A stretch of 64,000 nt of DNA, taken from NCBI GenBank assembly GCA_033064195.1, contig JARBJD010000277.1, positions 1 through 64,000 of the forward strand, read 5' to 3'. The stretch is from Blattamonas nauphoetae. Its lineage: Eukaryota; Preaxostyla; Oxymonadida. Shown piece by piece: positions 1 to 8,282 of this stretch (position 1 is the first letter of the stretch; every line of letters starts with the position of its first letter). Made by a program: the position numbers and the translations under genes. The notes beneath the pieces were generated by a model, which made no database searches, was not told the origin of the DNA, and was given only the letters and a program-made list of their open reading frames with translations.

Positions 1-545
1 TCTTCCACTCGCCTCCACTCGTCCTCCACTCACCTCCAGTCACCTCACTTCTCCTCCACTCGCCTCCACTCACCTCCACTCACCTCCCTTCTCTTCCACT
101 CGCCTCCACTCGTCCTCCACTCACCTCCAGTCACCTCACTTCTCCTCCACCCTCCACTCACCTCCACTCACCTCCCTTCTCTTTCACTCGCCTCCCTCGT
201 CCTCCACTCGCCTCCCTCGCCCTCCACTCACCTCCCTTCTCTTCCACTCGCCTCCACTCGTCCTCCACTCACCTCCAGTCACCTCACTTCTCCTCCACTT
301 GCCTCCACTCACCTCCACTCACCTCCCTTCTCTTCCACTCGCCTCCACTCGTCCTCCACTCACCTCCAGTCACCTCACTTCTCCTCCACTCGCCTCCACT
401 CACCTCCAGTCACCTCACTTCTCCTCCACTTGCCTCCACTCACCTCCACTCACCTCCCTTCTCTTCCACTCGCCTCCACTCGTCCTCCACTCACCTCCAG
501 TCACCTCACTTCTCCTCCACTCGCCACCCTCGTCCTCCAATCTCT
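1..545. repeat. Pyrimidine-rich minisatellite, about 91-bp higher-order unit
   Basis: The whole stretch is built from 10-11 bp sub-repeats of the type CCTCCACTCRC. Marker blocks reading CTCTTCCACT (or CTCTTTCACT) recur near positions 0, 91, 179, 239, 330 and 461. Spacings are therefore mostly 88-91 bp, with shorter and longer variants. The plus strand is almost free of purine runs, so open frames read through it by chance. The array starts before the window. It could be subtelomeric or simply intergenic; nothing in the sequence decides this. Confidence 0.9.
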
Positions 546-1665
546 CTTCGCTTCTCCACATCACCTCCAACTCCTCTCTTCTTCTCCTTACCGCGCTTCG
601 ATAGACCCCCTTTTTCCTTCTGCGACGTCCAAACTCCTCTCCTCGAGCCTTCTCCTCCCTCCACTCATTCTCACATCAACACTTTCCATCTTAATTGAGT
701 CTTTCATGCATATTGTTGTTTTCAACTCACAATTTACACTTTCTTTCGAAAACCAACCAAAGCAATATCACTTAGTGAATAAAACTGAATTCATACATCC
801 ATGCTTCAATGTTGTGCGAAGAGAGAGAGAACAGAGGAGAGAGATTGAGAGAAGATGTAATATGGTGGTAAAGCAGACATTCACCCTGTATACCATATCC
901 AGTGTAGAGAGGAAGATGGTTGAAAGGAAATTGCCCATCAAATGACGATCAACCCATATTTTTCTGAATCATCCAGCCGAAAAGGCTTCTGGTGGGAAGA
1001 TTTTTAAAAAAACACTCGCATTCAGTTGTTTGAGGTGTGAAAGAGTTATTGGAGAGAGATTGGAAAATATTGAAAAAAAAGAAAGGCGACGATCGGTTTC
1101 GATGGGGGCTCGAACTTTTCTATGATGTCAAAAATTCTGACCCAGATATTAAGTTGCCTCTCGTTGATCGAAGCTGATGCTCAATCGTGTGTGTGACGAA
1201 GAGTGTGCTCGAAGTGCAAGGACAATGGAACAAACCCCGATTGCCCTTTCATCAATCTCGACAGCTGTGCGGGGATGCTAGACAGAAAGAGGACACGAGA
1301 AGAGTGTCGTGCTCTGTGTGTTGGGGAGGACAGACAACGAGAGCTTGTGCACGAAGGAGCGTGAGTTCAGTTCATATGAGATGTTCATTTCTCTTCGCTG
1401 CTTCCTCCAGTGCTCAACACACGCTCCTCTCGTCACCATCACTCTCCAACGTTTCTGAGTCTTCTTGTGGTTCCTTCGTCTTTGTTCGACTTGTTTGTGT
1501 GCTCAGTCTTCTCATCTCATTCGCATGTTTCCTCTTCATTTATTGAGCGTCTCACTCATCATGATGTGATGTATTGATATTCCTCTTGGATGTCTAGTTC
1601 ACCTCAACTTCTTTTTTTCTTTTTGTTCTGACCCATAACGAGCGTTTTTCACAAAATCAACCAGA
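546..1665. other. Intergenic, no gene seen
   Basis: This stretch runs from the end of the minisatellite to the first helical-repeat gene. It has GA-rich and T-rich tracts (for example about 820-855 and 1610-1630). Open frames here have no recognisable protein signature and look compositional. The last 40 bases hold the shared element described at 1631-1641. Confidence 0.6.
1631..1641 (+). promoter_or_regulatory. Shared upstream element ACCCATAACGA
   Basis: ACCCATAACGA ends 24 nt before the ATG at 1666. The same 11-mer lies 25 nt before the ATG of the paralogue that ends the window (minus strand, 63937-63947), although the bases around it differ. It is a candidate initiator or core-promoter element of this gene subfamily. 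It could also be leftover paralogy; only two copies are visible. Confidence 0.4.
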
Positions 1666-2751
1666 ATGACCGAGATTGACCTTAAAACAGGAGTATTATC
1701 AAGTCCAATGCGTTCTGATTTGTCCTTCCCTCAATTGCCACTCTCAATGGATTGCTCACCGTTCCTGAATTGGAGCGAAGATCGACATGAATCTGACCAC
1801 GAAAAAGCAGTTGTCTTTCGATCTCTCGTTGCCACTTTGAAGTTACATCCTGCTCTTGATGACTCTCTGGAAGTTAAAGCCGTGAAATTTCTGAAATATT
1901 TGATTTCCACTGTTCGATACACTGCAGATTCTTTTTTCAGTAACATTGCCTCGAGTTCTGATGAATATTTGACAGACTTCATCCAGCCCATGATGGTACT
2001 CATTTCATCAGGCAGTCAGGCCATCACCACAGCTGCAATGGAGATGTTGAAGACTCTGTTGGAATGGTGCTCCTCTAACCGCCTTCTTATCATCCTTCAA
2101 GCTGATCTGATCGCTCAAATCGTCATCACTCTCCATCCATTGTTTCTTTCTTTTGCAGAAACAGTCGATATCCACATTAATTTCAGTCGTATCATCAACA
2201 AATCAATCTGGCTCGCAACTCAGTATGGTCTCTCCTCACTCACAATTAAAGATAACAATGAAGTACAAGCTGTTTACGAGACTATTCTTCAGCAAGTTCT
2301 CGTTCCTTCGGAGAAGTATATTTGCCATTTGTGCGTGAACCGATATTCGATCATCGACGGGGACCAATCCAATTACTTCATGGCAGTCCTTGCGAGACTC
2401 CTCCAAATATCGCCTTTCTATCAACCGACAATGGATTGCATCTTGAGAATGCCACTCATTCTCACGATTCCAAGTTGTCTCACATTCTTCGAATTTGATA
2501 TCTCAATCTGGGTTTTTCTGCACACAATGAACCTTGCCAGGTGGGAATGGAACAGAACACGGGGAGAAGTGCGACAGTTGGGGAAGACAGTACATCGAAT
2601 GTTGAGAATGGAGGGCATCGATGATGTGATGGAGGAAAAGCTGCAACCCGACCTCAAGACTGTCTCAGGTGGATGGCTTGTTGCCTATTCGATCACATCG
2701 AACAACCTGCAGGGCACGAACGTTCCAGAACGTGCTCCCCCTCCGGTTTGA
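1666..2751 (+). CDS. ARM/HEAT-like helical-repeat protein, subfamily DCSPFLNW
   Basis: This 361-aa protein has no signal peptide or membrane segment. It is made of leucine-rich amphipathic helices in pairs, as in armadillo/HEAT solenoids. Landmarks shared with paralogues in this window are DCSPFLNW (residues 29-36), VFRSLVATLK (about 50-60), QAITTAA near the middle, LVPSEKYICHLC (about 210-222), YQPTMD, and a C-terminal RMLRMEGIDDVMEE. The start is the first in-frame ATG after the shared upstream element. The tail after NLQGTNV differs from the copy downstream, which suggests a recombined 3' end. Such proteins usually act as binding scaffolds. No specific partner can be inferred, and I know no named family for it. 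Confidence 0.8.
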   Translation: MTEIDLKTGVLSSPMRSDLSFPQLPLSMDCSPFLNWSEDRHESDHEKAVVFRSLVATLKLHPALDDSLEVKAVKFLKYLISTVRYTADSFFSNIASSSDEYLTDFIQPMMVLISSGSQAITTAAMEMLKTLLEWCSSNRLLIILQADLIAQIVITLHPLFLSFAETVDIHINFSRIINKSIWLATQYGLSSLTIKDNNEVQAVYETILQQVLVPSEKYICHLCVNRYSIIDGDQSNYFMAVLARLLQISPFYQPTMDCILRMPLILTIPSCLTFFEFDISIWVFLHTMNLARWEWNRTRGEVRQLGKTVHRMLRMEGIDDVMEEKLQPDLKTVSGGWLVAYSITSNNLQGTNVPERAPPPV

Positions 2752-2912
2752 TCTTGCTCGCTCTGATTCTTCCGAATTCTCTCCCTTCGTGCGATGGAGA
2801 CAGAACAGTCCGACTGAACTCGACGATTCAATCCCTCCTCACTCTCCTGCGTTCTCGCGCGAGGTTCGACTCTTCGATCGAAATGGATATCTGACAAGGA
2901 ATGAACACGATG

Positions 2913-3321
2913 TGTCACTCACTGAGAGTGGAGAACATCGACGCCACGATCGAGCTGCAGTTTGAAAGCAAGGAATCCGAACAATGCGTGACACAACTCA
3001 CCACTCTTCAAGTTACCTGGTCTTTCATCAGTGGTAATGTTCTGTTTAACGCTAGCTGACCGAAGTTGATGGACATGTGGCCACTTGCCCAACTCCTTTA
3101 TCAACGACAATACGTCGATCAATCGATCCGTTGTGACGATTGGTGGGATTTTGTGTTTTCGTGCCAATCATGCGATTGCATCTCAGAATCGGTCAACATT
3201 CGCCTGTCAGCGTTTGAATGCTCTCATTCGACTATTTGGCTCTGAAGCCGCACACGAAGACAGAAACTGTGTGTCGACTGTGGACGAGAGATTGCGAGAA
3301 CGGGACATGAAGGATGGATGA
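2913..3321 (+). pseudogene. Possible degraded coding fragment, unrecognised
   Basis: Two adjacent plus-strand frames give protein-like segments. The first, at about 2913-3060, contains VENIDATIELQFESKES. The second, at about 3085-3321, contains RLNALIRLFGSEAAHEDR. They lie in different frames and neither has a convincing start, which fits a broken gene. I do not recognise a domain. It lies between the intact helical-repeat gene and the truncated copy, so it may be a remnant joined to both by recombination. Confidence 0.25.
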
Positions 3322-3504
3322 CGATGCGAATCGGTGAAGATCGTTCTTCGACAGATGAGGAAGGATGCCATTGAAGGGACTTCAGACGCAGGGCAGCTAA
3401 ACCGTCAAACAAGAGATGATCGATACCATCTTGTTTTCCTCTCGCTTGATCATCTTGAACAGCTTGCTTGGAATGAGTCTTCGACAGTTGGGATGGATGA
3501 AGAC

Positions 3505-4199
3505 AGTGGCCAGGCAATCACCACTGCTGCAGTGAAGATGCTCAGAACTCTGATCATTTTCTCTTCCCCAAAAAACCACCTTGCCCTCTTCAAAGCTGCT
3601 CTGATCCCTCAACTTATCACCCCTCTCAATCCTCAGTCGAAATCCACATCTGCCTCTTGAATATCATCACCCCTTGTTTTTGGCTCTCAACTCGGAATGG
3701 TCTCAAGAAACTCGCAATTGAAGATAGTCGCAAACAACAAGCTGTTCACGAGACGGTTCTGAAGCAAGTTCTCGTACCTTCAGAGAAGTATATTTGCCAT
3801 TTGTGCGCAAACCGCAATTCGATCATCGTTGGAGAGCAATCAAGGCGTTTTATAGATCTCCTCTCCCTTCTCCATCAAATATGTTCATATTATCAGCCGA
3901 CAATGGACTTAGTTCTGACAATGCCAGTCTTTCTCGCGATCCCAAGTTGTCTCTCATTCATCGAAACAGAGAGCTCACTCTGGACCTTTCTGGATCTCAT
4001 GATCGATGCACCACGGAAATGGAACATAACAAGGGGAGAAGGGCGACAGATGGGGAAGACAGTGGATCGAATGTTGAGAATGGAGGGCATCGAAGATGTG
4101 ATTGCGGAAAAGCTGCAAAACGACACACACTCATTCGTCGGAGGAAATATTGTTGAATACTCGATCACATGGAAGAACCTGCAGGGCACGAACGTTTAA
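3505..4199 (+). pseudogene. Truncated helical-repeat paralogue with 22-nt deletion
   Basis: This is a second copy of the gene at 1666-2751. Homology starts abruptly at SGQAITTAA, about one third into the protein, so the N-terminal part including DCSPFLNW is gone. Near 3634-3638 the frame breaks. Compared with the first copy, 22 nt are missing, and the joint sits on the pentamer CAGTC, which occurs at both ends of the lost segment. The remaining 180 codons (3657-4199) keep LVPSEKYICHLC, YQPTMD and RMLRMEGIEDV and end at TAA after NLQGTNV. A shortened protein from an internal ATG is possible, but loss of function is the simpler reading. Confidence 0.75.
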
Positions 4200-4263
4200 G
4201 AACAGGAATATAAACATGCACGAACCAGCGAACGTTTCGAACTGTTTCTGACTTCTTTTGGAT

Positions 4264-4280
4264 CACAAACACTGTTTGTG
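4264..4280 (+). other. Conserved 3'-flank hairpin, copy 1
   Basis: CACAAAC-ACT-GTTTGTG is a perfect 7-bp stem with a 3-nt loop, about 65 bp after the stop of the truncated paralogue. The paralogue at the window end has a hairpin at the matching place with a different stem (ACCACAA-ACA-TTGTGGT, 62774-62790). It may act in transcript 3'-end formation; this is inference. Confidence 0.45.
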
Positions 4281-5156
4281 TGTGATCTTTGTCGGCTCTG
4301 GCGTCACCAGATGGTTTCGTTTGCTGGAACGATTGGGATTCTCTCTCGCCAGTCTCCCTCGATCGTCGCCGCACTATCTTTCTCCTTCGTGCCCACTCTC
4401 ACCCTGCTCTTTTCTGAAAATCGTCGATCGTGACGATTCCTGGCAGTTTGTGTTTGTGTGATTGTTTGGTGGTTGTTCTCTCAAATGGTATTCTCTTGAT
4501 GATTCATTCATCGTCTCAGAGCACCATCCACACATCAATCGCCTTTCCCAACCTGATGGCCAGCATGCTGCCTGCCCACACAGGATGTGCTGTGGTAGTT
4601 GTTCGACAGCAACCTTCGACAGAGTCGAGTTGTTATGGAGTGATGTTTGAGTCTGAAGGAGCTTTCTCTCCACAGTCGAGACAAAAGACAGGAGATGTAG
4701 GAATCTGTCGGAAAGATGTGAATTCCAGTTTAAGGACTAAAGTCGGAGGGATATTCACATCGAGCTGGAGGAATGGTCTCGAGAGAAAGCGAGAAATCAG
4801 GGAGTGAAGATGGATCTTGATTTCTCATTTCTGATATGATTGAGTGATCAAAAGCTCGTATATCAGTATTGTCTAGCGATGAAAACGAAAAAACACCACA
4901 TCGGAAGGATGGAGTGTGGAGAGGAAGAAAGGACAAGAGTGACATCGTTCTTCATTGATTGTGTAATCTGACTCTTCGATCTGAATTGAACTGTTCTATC
5001 CGGGAGACTCTTGATTGGATAAAAACCTCAAGAAACAAGCCGGATAACAACCGGAGCGTGTGTGATGTTCTGTAAACAAGATCACAAGAAACACGAAGTC
5101 GCTTTCTTGAACCGAAAGAATCCAGAGTGAAAATGAGAAAATAATCAGCATTTTCT

Positions 5157-5245
5157 TTCAAGAAATCAATGAAAAACAGGAGTAATATCGAGAATACTCA
5201 AGTGATGCCTTGTGATGATGGATTGTGAGGGCAGATCCGTCGAAC
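5157..5245 (+). promoter_or_regulatory. 5' flank shared by the tandem gene pair, copy 1
   Basis: About 89 bp directly before the ATG are clearly alike in both tandem genes, with the last 22 bases (through GGGCAGATCCGTCGAAC) identical. The likeness fades further upstream. It probably holds the promoter and 5' UTR. An in-frame GTG lies 21 nt before the ATG in both copies, but there is no reason to use it in a eukaryote. Confidence 0.5.
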
Positions 5246-8077
5246 ATGCCTCCCAAGCATAAATTGGGGAGAAAACACAACAAATCTCAACCAAATCCTG
5301 GAATACACCCTGTTCTATCTTCAACTTTGGACAATCACATCGTTAATTCAATGATACCAAACTCCATCAAAGACGACAACAAAATATCACTTGTTTCGCC
5401 TTCAATCCCATCCGAAACTGAAGTACTCACGATTATCGCCAATGATTGTCACTATATCCGAATTTCCAAACAAATTCTTCAATATGAACTGAAACGAAAG
5501 CGGATGAATGTTGCATCGATGTCAGAACTTGCACATCTGGTGAGTACTGAGATCAATATTCCCACCTCCTCCACATCAGACTGGAGATTGGTCCTGCAGG
5601 ATTCGATCACGACAGTTGACATCAAACAAGGCTGCATCTCGCTCTTTGACCAAGTTAACTCTCATCAGACATTCACGCAAATTGAAGTTAATCACGCTTC
5701 CCGTTTCCTGCAATACGCAACCCTCCACATAAAATATCGTGGAAACCCCGACAACAAACTCCTCGAAACTATATTTCCCCAAGAGGCAAACTGCCAAACC
5801 AAACTGACGTCCACTCTCATCAAACTCATTTGCCATCCATCTGATACATTCCGAACTGTTGCTCTCTCCTTCTTCGATGCTTTTATAAGGCATTCATCAA
5901 ATAAATGCACCATCGCAGTGGTTGTGACAGGTTTGCTGCCTCAGCTCTTCGAACATCTTAAACCACAAGAAATACCTCTAAATGGAACAACTATCGACTT
6001 CCACCGCCACATTATATCGATCGTGGACATGTGTTTATCCATTTCCACGACAGAGAACATCATTAAATGCCTCGGAATCGACCCGTCGTCATCACGTGCC
6101 TTAGCGGTCACATCTGAACTCCTCGATCCCATCATCCAACCATTCTGCACATATTTGCGGTCTCTCATGGCCCCTCCCTTTTCTCCCACTGATTATCACT
6201 CAGGCCTCTCCCTCTTGAGGAACATGAGCTTGTTCGATATGCACCTGAATCATACGACTCCTTCCTCCTCTCCCGTCATTCAGCAATTTATTGACGATCT
6301 GAAAAACACAATGCCGGAAGAACTTGCTTCCTTGTTGGATCTTACCGCTGAAAAAGAGAGACTCCACGAGCTTCTCTTTGACGATTTGAAAAGGACGGAC
6401 GAATCCCGCTGGGCGAAGACATTTGAAAGAATCGTTGTTCGACTGAGCGAGGGGAGACCAATCTCCGATGTGGGACTCGAAGCGTATTTGATATTCATGT
6501 CTCGTCGTCCGGATCGTGTCGAGCTGAAGTTCTGGTTCGATGGAACATTCTCAATCCAAATGGACATCACAACATTATTATCATTTAGCCGGGACGGCTG
6601 GTTCTCTCCATCGAAGAGACTGCCTTTGAAAGCACTCTATACCCCCTTCGTCCCCACACAGACACACCGCGCGACTGCCCTTCTCGCAGCATTCGAACGA
6701 TTTGGTGTTCATCTCGACAAAGGGGTTCTTGAGGAGCACGTTTGGAGCGGATGGTTCTCTGCCTTCTTCGATGCAATCAATCCTTCGAAGCTGCCCTTCA
6801 CAAATGAATTCGAACCACTCCACACACAGCTCGTCAAAATGATGCATCGTCGTATCCATGATATCTGCGTATTCGACGGAAAACACTCGTATCGTCGATC
6901 TCGAGAAGCAATTAACAAGACCCATCGCTCATTCCACAAACAGACAAGAGATTACATCGTCCATCTCTCACTCCATCCGTTTGCCTTCGCACCTGAATAC
7001 GGTGACAGCATCATCGTTGCCTTCATCACACAGCTGCTCCTTCATGACGATGACGACCCCATGGCAAAATCACTTCGTGATGAAGTGAGGAAAGAAATGG
7101 ATGAGGCTGCCCGCTCATCGTCATCTCCTCCACTCATCCTCACTTCTGACCTTGTTTGTCCTCTCACCGACACCGAGATCCTCAACGTTGTCGACAGAAT
7201 TGTTGGTCTGCTCGAAAGCGACTCGTGTTTGGATGACGACACCATCCTTCGTATCTACACGTTCCACACAAACCAACTCAAATCTGTGTATCTTCCCGAA
7301 TTGTTCAGAAAGGCTGGCCGCACATCCAAACAATACTTCCACACATTCCAGTCTCTCCTCTCTCTCCCCATCGACTATTTTAGTCTTCATCCAATCAACT
7401 CTCTCCTCTGCCCAAAGCCACACGACCTTCAACCAACATTCGATGAGTGGGACGATGTGGATCTCGCGACCGTTGGTGTTGTGATGCAAGCGATCAGAGA
7501 CAACAGACTCACATTCAAACGTCTCTCGTCACAATTCACCCAGCACCTCCTCGATTTTATTGAACACGCCCTCCATCAAGTTCACTACAGCGCGGCTCGT
7601 CTGCGTCAGTTCCAGCTCGAACAACTGATCACTCCATCCATCGACATTCTCAACAAATCTTTCTTCGGACAGGACAACTTTCCCTTTCAAAGAGGAAAGG
7701 ATCGAGACGAAAAGATCATTGACGTCTGCAGATTGTGTGATCAGCACGCGATCGCCAGGTGTCTCAGCAGTGTTGGGTACTTCTCTCGAATGGTCGGTGG
7801 AGTGTTGGATTACAGCCTTTTCAACCCATTCAAATATGGCCTCGACGTCTTCATCGATCAAGCGAGCGACTTTGGCAACGAAAGAGCTGAAAGGACGAAG
7901 CTTCGAAGAACAATTCCTCTCTTTCTGGAGGAAGGCTGGCAGGATGCTGTGGAGTTCGTCTTAGTCAAGAAGGATTTGAACGTATATCACAATACTCAAA
8001 TTGCCTGGTTCAAGAAAATGACGCAGTTTCATGGGGCCAATATAGGCGATTTGCTCAATTTGTATGACACTGACTGA
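5246..8077 (+). CDS. Large helical-repeat protein, tandem copy 1
   Basis: The protein has 943 aa from the ATG of MPPKHKLGRKHNK. A short basic N-terminus is followed by a long, almost wholly helical body with regular leucines, as in ARM/HEAT proteins. There is no signal peptide or transmembrane segment. Paralogy to the next gene runs end to end. Shared stretches include CISLFDQVNS, LPQLxxHLKPxEIPLN and LILTSDLVCPLTD. The stretch around residues 120-300 has the same helix rhythm as the 360-aa family at 1666-2751, so the two families are probably distantly related. The basic N-terminus could bind nucleic acid or target the nucleus; this is only a guess. Function unknown. Confidence 0.8.
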   Translation: MPPKHKLGRKHNKSQPNPGIHPVLSSTLDNHIVNSMIPNSIKDDNKISLVSPSIPSETEVLTIIANDCHYIRISKQILQYELKRKRMNVASMSELAHLVSTEINIPTSSTSDWRLVLQDSITTVDIKQGCISLFDQVNSHQTFTQIEVNHASRFLQYATLHIKYRGNPDNKLLETIFPQEANCQTKLTSTLIKLICHPSDTFRTVALSFFDAFIRHSSNKCTIAVVVTGLLPQLFEHLKPQEIPLNGTTIDFHRHIISIVDMCLSISTTENIIKCLGIDPSSSRALAVTSELLDPIIQPFCTYLRSLMAPPFSPTDYHSGLSLLRNMSLFDMHLNHTTPSSSPVIQQFIDDLKNTMPEELASLLDLTAEKERLHELLFDDLKRTDESRWAKTFERIVVRLSEGRPISDVGLEAYLIFMSRRPDRVELKFWFDGTFSIQMDITTLLSFSRDGWFSPSKRLPLKALYTPFVPTQTHRATALLAAFERFGVHLDKGVLEEHVWSGWFSAFFDAINPSKLPFTNEFEPLHTQLVKMMHRRIHDICVFDGKHSYRRSREAINKTHRSFHKQTRDYIVHLSLHPFAFAPEYGDSIIVAFITQLLLHDDDDPMAKSLRDEVRKEMDEAARSSSSPPLILTSDLVCPLTDTEILNVVDRIVGLLESDSCLDDDTILRIYTFHTNQLKSVYLPELFRKAGRTSKQYFHTFQSLLSLPIDYFSLHPINSLLCPKPHDLQPTFDEWDDVDLATVGVVMQAIRDNRLTFKRLSSQFTQHLLDFIEHALHQVHYSAARLRQFQLEQLITPSIDILNKSFFGQDNFPFQRGKDRDEKIIDVCRLCDQHAIARCLSSVGYFSRMVGGVLDYSLFNPFKYGLDVFIDQASDFGNERAERTKLRRTIPLFLEEGWQDAVEFVLVKKDLNVYHNTQIAWFKKMTQFHGANIGDLLNLYDTD

Positions 8078-8193
8078 TGCTGTCCACTCCTTCGCTTTCA
8101 TTTTCGTTGAAAACAAACCAACTAATCACACTCATTGTTCATGTCATTTCATTGTTTCTTCTCATCTCACGATAGTGATCATCAGAATTTCGT

Positions 8194-8282
8194 TTCAAGA
8201 AAGCAATGAAAAACAGTAGTAACATCGCAAATAATCAAGCGGGGTCTTGTGATGATGGATCATGAGGGCAGATCCGTCGAAC
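8194..8282 (+). promoter_or_regulatory. 5' flank shared by the tandem gene pair, copy 2
   Basis: This is the counterpart of 5157-5245. It keeps CAATGAAAAACAG, TTGTGATGATGGAT and the identical last 22 bases before the ATG. Conservation of the flank together with the coding region shows that promoter and gene were duplicated as one unit. Confidence 0.5.

Larger units (their letters stand above)
4200..5245. other. Intergenic; conserved 3' flank, then no gene seen
   Basis: About 4205-4300 resembles the reverse complement of the region downstream of the last gene of the window (about 62750-62870), including a run around GAACGTTTCGAAC and the hairpin listed separately. From about 4300 to 5150 I see nothing coding or structural that I can support. 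The last 90 bases are the 5' flank shared with the tandem copy at 8194-8282. Confidence 0.5.

Noticed and set aside
299-945. Open frames of 101 and 171 codons in and after the minisatellite
   Set aside because: The proteins are strings of Pro, Ser, Leu and Thr dictated by the CCTCCACTC repeat, with no independent coding signal.
1187-1546. A 119-codon open frame with a hydrophobic C-terminus
   Set aside because: No family signature, no paralogue in the window and no clear promoter; composition explains it.
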